Assembly (NCBI GenBank): GCA_050014815.1
Contig: JBEKCP010000077.1
Coordinates: forward strand, 1-13,841
Origin: JBEKCP01 sp050014815
Lineage (GTDB): Bacteria; Planctomycetota; Planctomycetia; Pirellulales; Thermoguttaceae
Direction: 5' to 3'
DNA length: 13,841 nucleotides
Numbering within the stretch: the stretch's first letter is position 1; every line of letters starts with the position of its first letter. The notes below the pieces were generated by a model. That model saw only the letters and a list, made by a program, of their open reading frames with translations. It was not told where the DNA came from and ran no database searches. The translations under genes were made by a program, and so were the position numbers. Positions 5,057 through 12,327 of the stretch are shown here, piece after piece.

Positions 5057-6382
5057 TTACGTGTAGCCGAACTCCCAACCCTTGCGCGGCTCGCGGCGGA
5101 CCAGGGCGTTGGCTTGGTCACTGTCGAACTTGCCGGTCTTGAAGTCGTAACGCAGCTTCTGGCGCAGGCCCACGCGGCAGGCGATGTTCCCCACGTGGGC
5201 GATCTCCGTGAGGCGTGCCGAGTAAACAAAGTTGGCGCAGGTGGGGCCGCCTTCGCGGGCAGCCTTGAGGAACTCGCCGTCCACGCTGCCCACCCGCGGC
5301 AGCACATGCTTGGGCTTGCCCACTTCCCTCTGGAAGGATTCAGGAATCAATCGCACACCCCCCATCCAACCTCCCGATACGGCAGTGCCTTTGCTGCCAA
5401 TGTAGGTCGTCTCGATGCCGCTCATCTTGCGATCCGGCTCCAGCGCGGCCGGACGGGGAACCAGTTCGCCCTTGCGGTCGTTGGTCCAGGTGAAGGTCAC
5501 GGGAACCATGTCGCCGCGGACCGGGAAGTGGTAGGTCACGCGGGTCCGCGGTGGGAAGCCTTCGCCGATCGGCGCGCCTTCGACCGCCTCGACCTCCACG
5601 CTTTCGGCCTGATCGAGGCGGAGCGCCCAGACGGCGCCGTCGGCGTTGTGGCAGAACATGTCTCCCAGGCCGCCCGTGCCAAAATCCAGCCAGCCGCGCC
5701 AGCGGAACGGGTGCAGGCCCTCGTGATATTCGCGATGCGGCGCTGGGCCCAGCCAGGCTTCCCAGTCCATGCCCTTAGGCAGCATGGCGGGCTTGCGAGG
5801 ACCGGCCATGTAGTTCGTAAAGGACGATGACCAGACCTCGGTCACATCGCCCAGAGTTCCCTGCCAGATGTATTCGCACAACAGGCGGATGTGCTCGCCG
5901 CCGTGGCCCTGGTTGCCCATCTGGGTGACGACCTTTTTCTCCTTCGCCACCTCGGCAAGTCTGCGGGCCTCGTAGATGTTGTGCGTCAGGGGCTTCTCAC
6001 AGAAGGTGGGGATGCCGGCCTCCATCGCTCGGATCGCGGCCGGGAAGTGGGTGTGGTCGGGGGTGGCGATCCACACCGCGTCCAGCTTGTGCAGGGCGTC
6101 GAACAGCTTGCGGAAGTCGCTGTACGTCTTGACGTCGGGGAACTTCTCGGTGACCTTGCGAAGCCCTTCGGCAGCACGTCCCTCAAGGTCCGCATCGGCA
6201 GCGGCCACGAGATGTTCCCTCAAGGCAGCGCTCACCCCGCGCCCCCCCTGCCCGCCGACCCCAATGCAGGCCATGCGCAACTTCTCGTTGGCCGCGAAGG
6301 CTCGGGCAATGCCCGGGGCTGTGGCAACGGTAACGCCGGCAAACAAGCCGGTCTTCAGCCAGCGACGACGCGATAGAGCCAT
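5057..6382 (-). CDS. Tat-exported Gfo/Idh/MocA family NAD(P)-dependent oxidoreductase
   Basis: The protein has 441 residues. The N-terminus MALSRRRWLKTGLFAGVTVA carries a twin-arginine signal ending in GIARAFA, followed by the Rossmann domain (MACIGVGGQGGRG, about 37-49). DAVWIATPDHTH (101-112) and FCEKPLTHN (127-135) give the cofactor-proximal EKP motif. The C-terminal domain has WRGWLDFGTGGLGDMFCHNADG (228-249), typical of the many exported planctomycete members. Such enzymes oxidise or reduce sugar or inositol hydroxyls, and many Tat-exported relatives are thought to keep a tightly bound nicotinamide cofactor. A Shine-Dalgarno AAGGAA sits 6 nt before the ATG on the minus strand. The gene is divergent from the DUF1080 gene, a pairing that suggests 3-keto-sugar chemistry, in which the oxidoreductase makes the keto sugar and the DUF1080 protein cleaves it. 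The exact substrate is unknown. The frame appears intact. Confidence 0.92.
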   Translation of the reverse strand: MALSRRRWLKTGLFAGVTVATAPGIARAFAANEKLRMACIGVGGQGGRGVSAALREHLVAAADADLEGRAAEGLRKVTEKFPDVKTYSDFRKLFDALHKLDAVWIATPDHTHFPAAIRAMEAGIPTFCEKPLTHNIYEARRLAEVAKEKKVVTQMGNQGHGGEHIRLLCEYIWQGTLGDVTEVWSSSFTNYMAGPRKPAMLPKGMDWEAWLGPAPHREYHEGLHPFRWRGWLDFGTGGLGDMFCHNADGAVWALRLDQAESVEVEAVEGAPIGEGFPPRTRVTYHFPVRGDMVPVTFTWTNDRKGELVPRPAALEPDRKMSGIETTYIGSKGTAVSGGWMGGVRLIPESFQREVGKPKHVLPRVGSVDGEFLKAAREGGPTCANFVYSARLTEIAHVGNIACRVGLRQKLRYDFKTGKFDSDQANALVRREPRKGWEFGYT

Positions 6383-6687
6383 GATGGTTTCCTTGTTGAG
6401 GTCTGGGCGTAACGCCGAGGTACGATTGGCGCCGTGGCCTGGTTCGGCTGGAAATCAGCGATGGTCCCATTCTTGCTGCCGGCAAGCGGCGGGATCGGCC
6501 GACATTCCCATTTGCGGTGAGTCAGGGGCGACGCCGGCTCCTTTGGCTATCCATTTTACCATCACCTTCCCCCGCGTCCAGTACCCAAGCCGGTTTTCAA
6601 ACTATTTAACAGGGCCTGTGGCTCGGCCCGTCTCCGCGCCATACAATGGTGTCGTGACAGCACACCCCTATCGGCAGGAGACCTCCG
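6383..6687. promoter_or_regulatory. Divergent intergenic region between oxidoreductase and DUF1080 operon
   Basis: This 305-bp spacer must hold the control sites for both divergent genes. On the plus side, TACAAT at 6642-6647 is a 5-of-6 match to a -10 box, but no good -35 lies 16-18 bp upstream. A strong AGGAG at 6676-6680 stands 7 nt before ATG 6688. On the minus side AAGGAA precedes the ATG at 6382. A short inverted repeat (CTTGC, five bases, GCAAG, about 6470-6486) could be an operator or chance. No ORF is supported. Confidence 0.4.
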
Positions 6688-7260
6688 ATGAGACTCTTTC
6701 GGACGCTTGTTCTAACCTGCGGCCTGATCTGCCTCGCCACCGTGCCTGCCCGTGCGGCCGACAACCCCCCGCCGCCGGGCTTCGTCGCGCTGTTTAACGG
6801 CAAGGATTTGACGGGCTGGAAGGGGCTGGTGGCCAATCTGCCCGCGCGGGCAAAGATGAGCCCCGAGCAACTCGCCAAGGCCCAGGAGGCCGCCGACAAG
6901 CTCATGCGGGAGCACTGGAAGGTGGAAGAGGGCGTGCTGGTCTACGACGGCAAGGCGAACAACCTCTGCACAGCCAAGGATTATGGCGATTTCGAGATGT
7001 TCGTCGATTGGAAGATCGAGAAGGGCGGCGACAGCGGCATCTACCTTCGCGGCTCGCCCCAGGTGCAAATCTGGGACAACAAGATCGGCTCCGGCGGGCT
7101 CTACAACAACCAGAAGAAGGAGAACCCGCACGACCCGCTGAAGTTCGCCGACAAGCCGATCGGCCAGTGGAACACGCTCCACATCAAGATGGTCGGCGAG
7201 AAGGCTTGTTCGCCGGTCAACGGCAAAGACGCCCAGCGAAGGGTATTGACCTACCAGTGA
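6688..7260 (+). CDS. DUF1080 / 3-keto-disaccharide hydrolase-like protein, C-terminally truncated
   Basis: The protein has 190 residues with a signal peptide (MRLFRTLVLTCGLICLATVP, then ARA before AD). The lectin-like jelly-roll of the family (PF06439) is clear: FVALFNGKDLTGWKG (32-46), WKVEEGVLVYDG (77-88), FEMFVDWKIEKGGDSGIYLR (102-121), PQVQIWD (124-130), GSGGLYNN (134-141) and ADKPIGQWNTLHIKMVGEK (154-172). Family members then continue for roughly 40-60 residues (a WLNG...V strand and the closing GxIxLQxH...FRNI strands). Here residues 173-190 (ACSPVNGKDAQRRVLTYQ) do not match, and no continuation is seen in another frame, so a 3' deletion rather than a frameshift is likely. Known relatives act on 3-keto glycosides. 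It is the first gene of the plus-strand run and lies 14 nt from the next; the product may be inactive. Confidence 0.8.
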   Translation: MRLFRTLVLTCGLICLATVPARAADNPPPPGFVALFNGKDLTGWKGLVANLPARAKMSPEQLAKAQEAADKLMREHWKVEEGVLVYDGKANNLCTAKDYGDFEMFVDWKIEKGGDSGIYLRGSPQVQIWDNKIGSGGLYNNQKKENPHDPLKFADKPIGQWNTLHIKMVGEKACSPVNGKDAQRRVLTYQ

Positions 7261-7274
7261 AAGCGAGGGTCTTG

Positions 7275-8345
7275 ATGTCTCCACGATTGATCACCACGGT
7301 AGTGTTGGCTTCCGTGCTTGGCGGGACCGCCGGGCCAGGTTGGGCCGCCGGAAAGAACAGCGAGTTCCGCGAAGTGCCCTTTGAGTCCAAGGAACTCGGC
7401 GGCACGGTGAAACTCAACATGTGGACTCCCCCGGGGTACGAGAACGACACCGATCGCCGTTACCCAGTCATTTACTGCTGCCAGAACACCGGACGCCCGG
7501 TGCGCGAACTGACGCGACTCTTCGCTGCCCGTCACTATCCGCCCTTTCTGCTGGCCCATATCGACTCGGTCCCCGGCGGCGAGCGGGAAAACGGCGCCGC
7601 GTGGTCCGACCGGATCAATCCCTGCGAAACACTCCTCACGAAGACGATCATCCCGTGGATCGACGAGATCTACCGCACCGTTCGCTCGAACAAGGGCCGG
7701 GTGCTGATCGGGCGGTCGAAAGGGGGCGGTGGGGTCTATCACCTGGGCTTCAAGCATCCCGATCTCTTCGGGGCGATTGTCTCGCTCGATGGCACGCTCA
7801 AGCTCTACGACGGCAAGTGGTACGAGGACCGGGGCGAAGGGATCATGCAGCTCGTCGCGAGGAATCTCGGCGCGTTGCGGGATATGCCCATCCTGATGAT
7901 CGACGGCGCGTGGTTCGGCGACCAGGGGGTCGAGTACCGCAAGCAGTTCCACCAGGCGGGCCTCCGCGACATTCGCGTGATCGACGCCCGCTACCTGGGC
8001 CACGGCCAGGTCTTCGACTACTGGGTGCCGCAGATTATGACCACGTTCTACAACGCCACGACGGAAACGATCGCTGCCGCGCCCGGCCTTGTCCCAGCCG
8101 ATGGAACTTTCAAGGACCGCGTGACGGTGAAGATCACGCCTCCGAGACCCGGCATGGAAGTCTTCTACACCACGGACGGCAGCGATCCACGGAAGAAGCA
8201 ACACGCTGCCCAAGGGGAGGTCTCGGTAACGGTGCCCTGTTGGCTGCGTGCCGTCGCCATTGGCAAGGACGGGGTGAGCAAGGAAGCGGTCGCACGATAT
8301 GAGTTGGAAGGGACATTGAGGCCGGGAGGGAAGCCACCACGATAG
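7275..8345 (+). CDS. Secreted esterase (alpha/beta hydrolase) with chitobiase-like C-terminal domain
   Basis: The protein has 356 residues from ATG 7275 (GAGGG upstream), with a signal peptide MSPRLITTVVLASVLGGTAG ending near GWAAG. Residues 40-255 are an esterase of the putative-esterase/Fes-like alpha/beta hydrolase type (PF00756): LNMWTPPGYE (47-56), RRYPVIYCC (61-69), and the nucleophile elbow GRSKGG with Ser148. A likely acidic residue lies in ILMIDGAWFGDQ (Asp210 or Asp216) and the likely His243 in YLGHGQVFDYW. Residues 273-344 resemble the chitobiase/beta-hexosaminidase C-terminal domain (PADGTFKDRVTVKITPP, VFYTTDGSDP, RAVAIGKDGVSKEAVARYEL), a non-catalytic Ig-like module common in secreted glycan enzymes. 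Deacylation of a glycan (acetyl, feruloyl or similar) is a reasonable inference. It lies between the DUF1080 gene and the beta-helix gene. Confidence 0.85.
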   Translation: MSPRLITTVVLASVLGGTAGPGWAAGKNSEFREVPFESKELGGTVKLNMWTPPGYENDTDRRYPVIYCCQNTGRPVRELTRLFAARHYPPFLLAHIDSVPGGERENGAAWSDRINPCETLLTKTIIPWIDEIYRTVRSNKGRVLIGRSKGGGGVYHLGFKHPDLFGAIVSLDGTLKLYDGKWYEDRGEGIMQLVARNLGALRDMPILMIDGAWFGDQGVEYRKQFHQAGLRDIRVIDARYLGHGQVFDYWVPQIMTTFYNATTETIAAAPGLVPADGTFKDRVTVKITPPRPGMEVFYTTDGSDPRKKQHAAQGEVSVTVPCWLRAVAIGKDGVSKEAVARYELEGTLRPGGKPPR

Positions 8346-8400
8346 GGCTGGTCAAGACACGTCGCGGCAGCATGAGATCAGCACGAGGAGTCATTACGCG

Positions 8401-10305
8401 ATGGCTGCAAGATACGTTGCGATGATTTGGATTGGACTGGCTTTTGCACCGGGGGTGGCGCCAGCGACGGAGTTTCATGTTGCGCCTTCTCGCGACGACG
8501 CGGGTAAGGGAACTCTTGAGAAGCCATTCAGAACCCTGACCGCTGCGCGCGATGCCATCCGCAGACTCAAGCAGGCTGGCCCACTCGCGGAGCCGGTAAA
8601 CGTCGTCGTCCACGGTGGCACCTACTACCTCGACCAGCCCTTCACGCTGACGGCGGATGACGCGGGCAGCTTGGCTGCCCCGATCATCTACCGGGCGGCG
8701 GAGGGTGAGCGGCCGATCCTCAGCGGTGGCCGAGTCTTCAGCGGCTGGAAGAACCTGAAGGACAACCTCTGGACGGTGGAATTGCCGGAGGTGAAGGCAG
8801 GCCGGTGGTACTTCAGGCAGCTCTTTGCCGATGGGCGGCGACTGACCCGAGCGCGCACGCCCAACGAGGGCTTCTTCACTACCGCCGGGCCGTTGTCGAA
8901 GTACGCCGCGCTGGGCCGTTTCGGGGGCTATCAGGGTGTTGGCAAATACCGCCGCGAGAATCCCGAGGTGTTCTGCGGGTTCCAGTTCGCGCCCGAGGAC
9001 GCCAAGTGGTGGACGCAGTGCCCCGACGCAGAGGTCATTACGTTCCACAGTTGGGAATGTTCCTGGCAGACGGTGCGCAGGATCGACGCGGAGAAGCACG
9101 ACGTGTATTTCAACACGCCCTGCCGCTACCCGGTCGGATTCTACTCGCCGCACCTGAAGTACCGGATCGAGAACGTACCGGAGGCCCTCGACGCCCCTGG
9201 GGAATGGTATTTGGATCGGCGTACGGGCGTGCTGTCCTACCTGGCGAAGCCCGGCGAAGATCCCCGCAAGATGGCTTTCGTCGCGCCCGTGCTACAGAGG
9301 CTGGTCGTGCTGGAGGGAAGCGCGGATCGGCCGATCGAACATGTGCGGCTGGTCGGCCTGTCGCTCCAACATGCCGATTATCCGCTGGGGATCTACGACG
9401 TCGCCCGCGACTGGCCGACACCGGTGCTAAAGGCATATCCCGGCTGGCCCACCACGTTCCCGCCGGGCTACACGGACGCGCAGGCGGCTCCCCTTTGCGG
9501 CCAGGTCGTCGAATTGTGGGACGCCGCCCATTGCGCAATCGAAGACTGCGAGATCGCCCACGTCGGCAACTACGCGATCAAGGTCTTCGAGCGCGGGCAT
9601 CACAATCGGATCGTCGGCTGCCTGCTGCACGACCTCGGCGGCGGAGGCGTGATGGTCGGCATACCCGTGCGCGAGGTCGAGAAGGCCAAGGTGCCCCGCT
9701 CCGATGCACCGTCGCACCTGGAGATCGCCAACAACGTGATCCGCGATTGCGGTTTGGTGCATCCTGCCGCCGTGGGCATCCTTATCATGCAGAGCCACCA
9801 CAACCGCATCACCCACAACGAGATCAACAACGTGGGCTACGGCGCGATCAACGTAGGCTGGACCTGGGGCCGACCACCCAATTACACCGACCACAACCTT
9901 GTCGAGGGCAACCACATTCACCACGTCTTGCGCGACTTGGCCGACAACGGCGGGATCTACACGCTCGGTATCAACGAGGGCACGGTATTCCGCGAGAACT
10001 ACATCCACGACGTGTTGCGCGGCGCGGCGGCCGTGGGCGCAGCGAACAACGGCATCTTCTTCGACGAGGGCAGCCAGGGAATCCTGGTCGAACGCAACGT
10101 CTTTCGTCGCCTCAGCGCCAAGCCTACTCGCCACAACCGCAACTCGGCAGCCGACCATACGTGGGGCGAAAACGATTTCGGCGATCAGGCGACTGCACCC
10201 GACTGGAGCGAGAGCGTGATCCAACAGGCAGGCCCGGAACCACAATACCGTCCAAAGCTGGAACGGTGGTTGGGCGCGAAGGGCGCCTCTGGCGCCAATA
10301 AGTAG
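8401..10305 (+). CDS. Secreted right-handed parallel beta-helix protein, GH141-like
   Basis: The protein has 634 residues with a signal peptide (MAARYVAMIWIGLAFAPGVA, then PAT) and GAGGAG 10 nt upstream of the ATG. It begins with EFHVAPSRDDAGKGTLEKPF and RTLTAARDAIRRLK (24-57), then VVVHGGTYYLDQPFTL, RPILSGGRVFSGWK and FRQLFADGRRLTRARTPNEG. This opening is typical of secreted beta-helix glycosidases such as GH141 (fucosidase/xylanase type). From about 375 to 575 the helix is built of repeated coils with Asn/His/Gly turns: HCAIEDCEIAHVGNYAIKVF, HHNRIVGCLLHDLGGGGVMV, HLEIANNVIRDCGL, HHNRITHNEINNVGYGAINV and FRENYIHDVLRG. The frame is intact. The family assignment is by pattern memory and the substrate is unknown. 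Its position among two esterases and sugar-oxidising partners suggests a decorated plant- or algal-type polysaccharide. Confidence 0.85.
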   Translation: MAARYVAMIWIGLAFAPGVAPATEFHVAPSRDDAGKGTLEKPFRTLTAARDAIRRLKQAGPLAEPVNVVVHGGTYYLDQPFTLTADDAGSLAAPIIYRAAEGERPILSGGRVFSGWKNLKDNLWTVELPEVKAGRWYFRQLFADGRRLTRARTPNEGFFTTAGPLSKYAALGRFGGYQGVGKYRRENPEVFCGFQFAPEDAKWWTQCPDAEVITFHSWECSWQTVRRIDAEKHDVYFNTPCRYPVGFYSPHLKYRIENVPEALDAPGEWYLDRRTGVLSYLAKPGEDPRKMAFVAPVLQRLVVLEGSADRPIEHVRLVGLSLQHADYPLGIYDVARDWPTPVLKAYPGWPTTFPPGYTDAQAAPLCGQVVELWDAAHCAIEDCEIAHVGNYAIKVFERGHHNRIVGCLLHDLGGGGVMVGIPVREVEKAKVPRSDAPSHLEIANNVIRDCGLVHPAAVGILIMQSHHNRITHNEINNVGYGAINVGWTWGRPPNYTDHNLVEGNHIHHVLRDLADNGGIYTLGINEGTVFRENYIHDVLRGAAAVGAANNGIFFDEGSQGILVERNVFRRLSAKPTRHNRNSAADHTWGENDFGDQATAPDWSESVIQQAGPEPQYRPKLERWLGAKGASGANK

Positions 10306-10385
10306 TGGGCTCTCTTGTATCGCACCATGATCTATTGAGTTTCACGTCGCCCGCAATAGCAGCCTCAACTGGAAAGGAACAAGAT

Positions 10386-11168
10386 ATGAACAAGAATACC
10401 CGAAGTGCGAAGTCCCTGGCCGGAATCGCCTGCATCCTGGTGCTGGCCGGTTTGGCCCGCGCTGCTGATGCTGAGAAACCGGCAGCGGCCCACGCGAAGA
10501 TCAAAGCCGTCATCCTGGTTGGGGGCCACGGTTTTGATCAGGTCAGTTTCGACAAGTTCTGGAGCGGCTACGACGACATCGACGGCCGGATCTGGAAGGG
10601 CAGCCCCTACACCGCCTTCGACGACATCCACGAGTTCGAGTCTGACGTGATCGTCATGTAGAACCTTCCCAGCGGGATGACCGACAAGCAGAAGCAGAAC
10701 TTCCTGAAACTGCTCGACCAGGGGGTCGGCCTGGTGGTCTGGCATCATGCGCTGGCGAAATGCCAGGACTGGCCCGAGTTTGAGAAGATCGCCGGTGCCA
10801 AGTTCTGGCTCAAGCCGGGCGAACGAAACGGGGTGCAGATTCCCAAGAGCGGCACCGGCGGCGGCAAGGTCAAGATGCACATCGAGGACCCGAAGCATCC
10901 CATCACCAAGGGGAGGAGCGACTTCGAGGTGAACGACGAGACCTACAATCACCAGACGTTCTGCGATGGCATTCATTTGCTCGTCTCGACGGACCATCCG
11001 CGCAGCGACAAGCCCATCGCGTGGGTTCATCAATACGGCAAGGCACGGGTCTTCGGCTACCAGAGCGGTCACGACGCCAAGGTGTGGACCGATGACGACT
11101 TCCGGCATCTGATGGCCCAAGGCATCCGCTGGGTTGGTGGCCGCCTGCCGGACGCGGAAAAGAAATAG
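10386..11168 (+). pseudogene. ThuA-domain protein interrupted by an in-frame TAG at 10659-10661
   Basis: AAGGAAC precedes ATG 10386, and a signal peptide (MNKNTRSAKSLAGIACILVL, AGLARAADA) is followed by AVILVGGHGFD (41-51) and the ThuA core (PF06283). Codon 92 is TAG, within FESDVIVM-stop-NLPSGMTDKQKQNF. Codons 93-260 continue in exactly the same frame with all expected segments: LGVVWHH-like LVVWHHALAKCQDW, HPITKG, FEVNDETYN and PIAWVHQYGKARVFGYQSGH. Relatives usually have Tyr at this place, so a single change of TAC or TAT to TAG explains the break. The downstream part has an ATG at 10677 but no signal peptide and only a weak upstream purine run. ThuA-type proteins accompany sugar oxidation and 3-keto-sugar metabolism. 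The alternatives to a null allele are a sequencing error, nonsense suppression, or two polypeptides. Confidence 0.88.
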
Positions 11169-11245
11169 GTCCATCGGCTGGAAGCTGACGAAATGGAGCC
11201 TGTCGTGTCGCAACGGCCTGAATGCCTTCAAGAAAGGTCGATCCG

Positions 11246-12109
11246 ATGAGGTATGCCGTTGTGGTTGCAATGATGGTGTTGGTCGCCTCCGAGGTCTTTG
11301 CGGGCGACGACGAGTACAAGCTGGGGCCGGATTCGCAACGTCACGAGAACGTGCCGCACGGCACGGTTACGAAGCAAGAGTGGCGTAGCACCATCTTCCC
11401 GGACACGGTACGCGACTGGTGGATCTACGTCCCTGCCCAGTATGACGGAAAGAAGCCTGCTTGCGTCATGGTCTTTCAAGATGGCCAAGCCTACGTCAAG
11501 GAAGACGGTGACTTCCGTGTGCCGGTGGTCTTCGACAACCTGATCCACAAGGGCGAAATGCCGGTGACCATCGGCGTCTTTATCAATCCGGGCCGCAAGC
11601 AGAGCGATGCGAAGAACCGCAGCTTCGAGTACGACACGCTGAGCGACCAGTACGCGCGGTTCCTGCTGGAGGAGATTCTGCCGGAGGTCGGCAAGCAGTA
11701 CAAGCTGACAGACGATCCCGAGTGCCGGGCGATCTGCGGCCTTTCGTCGGGCGGCATCTGTGCCTTCACCGTCGCCTGGCAGCGGCCCGACGCCTTCCGC
11801 AAGGTGCTCAGCCACGTCGGCAGCTTCACGAACATACGGGGCGGGCACGTCTATCCGTCGCTCATCCGCTCCACGCCCAACAAGCCGATCCGGGTGTTCC
11901 TCCAGGACGGCAGCAACGACCTGGACAACGAGTGGGGCAACTGGTGGCTGGCCAATCAAGAGATGGCGGCAGCCCTGAAGTTCAAGCAATACGACTACAA
12001 GTTTGTCGGCGGCACTGGCAAACACAGTGGCAAGCACGGCGGGGCGATCCTGCCGGACGCGCTGCGTTGGTTGTGTCGCGGCGTCGAGTTGCAGCCCCAT
12101 TCCAAGTAA
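11246..12109 (+). CDS. Secreted Fes/enterochelin-esterase-like alpha/beta hydrolase
   Basis: The protein has 287 residues from ATG 11246; AAAGG stands 8 nt upstream and the start opens a signal peptide, MRYAVVVAMMVLVASEVFAG. An ATG at 11222 would add eight residues. The putative-esterase domain (PF00756) shows WWIYVPAQYDGKKPACVMVF (58-77), FINPGRKQ (112-119), SFEYDTLSDQYARFLLEEIL (126-145), the nucleophile elbow CGLSSGGICA with Ser167, and a likely acid in FLQDGSNDLDN (Asp221 or Asp225). A likely His260 or His264 lies in GGTGKHSGKHGGAILPDALR. In the family, members with this pattern are often gluconolactonase-neighbouring or carbohydrate deacetylating esterases. It is not closely similar to the esterase at 7275. 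It lies 77 nt after the ThuA frame and 11 nt before the zinc-ribbon gene. Confidence 0.88.
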   Translation: MRYAVVVAMMVLVASEVFAGDDEYKLGPDSQRHENVPHGTVTKQEWRSTIFPDTVRDWWIYVPAQYDGKKPACVMVFQDGQAYVKEDGDFRVPVVFDNLIHKGEMPVTIGVFINPGRKQSDAKNRSFEYDTLSDQYARFLLEEILPEVGKQYKLTDDPECRAICGLSSGGICAFTVAWQRPDAFRKVLSHVGSFTNIRGGHVYPSLIRSTPNKPIRVFLQDGSNDLDNEWGNWWLANQEMAAALKFKQYDYKFVGGTGKHSGKHGGAILPDALRWLCRGVELQPHSK

Positions 12110-12120
12110 TACGTGGTTCG

Positions 12121-12303
12121 ATGTCGAAGAACATTCCCAAGACTGGAAAGAAGGCACGACCCAAGACCGCCGTGAAAGGCAAACGCTTCCTCTGCGCCAA
12201 GTGCCGCAAGCGCAGCCCGAGGCCCGTAAAGACCCCCGCTCCCTGGTACTGCCCGACCTGTCTCAAAGAGATCGACGCCTCAAACAAGACAGCGGTGGAT
12301 TGA
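12121..12303 (+). CDS. Small basic zinc-ribbon protein
   Basis: The 60-residue protein has a Lys/Arg-rich N-terminus (MSKNIPKTGKKARPKTAVKG) and two CxxC pairs, CAKC (25-28) and CPTC (44-47), separated by 15 residues, which is the geometry of a single zinc ribbon. The basic arm suggests binding to nucleic acid or the ribosome, but no family is recognised. It starts 11 nt after the esterase stop and ends 24 nt before the transporter ATG, so it is probably co-transcribed, though it has no obvious link with glycan metabolism. No clear Shine-Dalgarno is visible. The cysteine pattern makes a chance ORF less likely. Confidence 0.6.
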   Translation: MSKNIPKTGKKARPKTAVKGKRFLCAKCRKRSPRPVKTPAPWYCPTCLKEIDASNKTAVD

Positions 12304-12327
12304 TAGCAGTTGTGGTCACCCAACGAC

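Noticed and set aside
10677..11168. Downstream ThuA half as an independent gene
   Set aside because: It lacks the N-terminal half of the domain, a signal peptide and a good ribosome binding site, and it is in the same frame as the upstream half.
12310..12327. TTG start at 12310 for the MFS gene
   Set aside because: No Shine-Dalgarno is seen for it, and the ATG at 12328 starts directly before the conserved KYRNFRLFF segment at normal distance.
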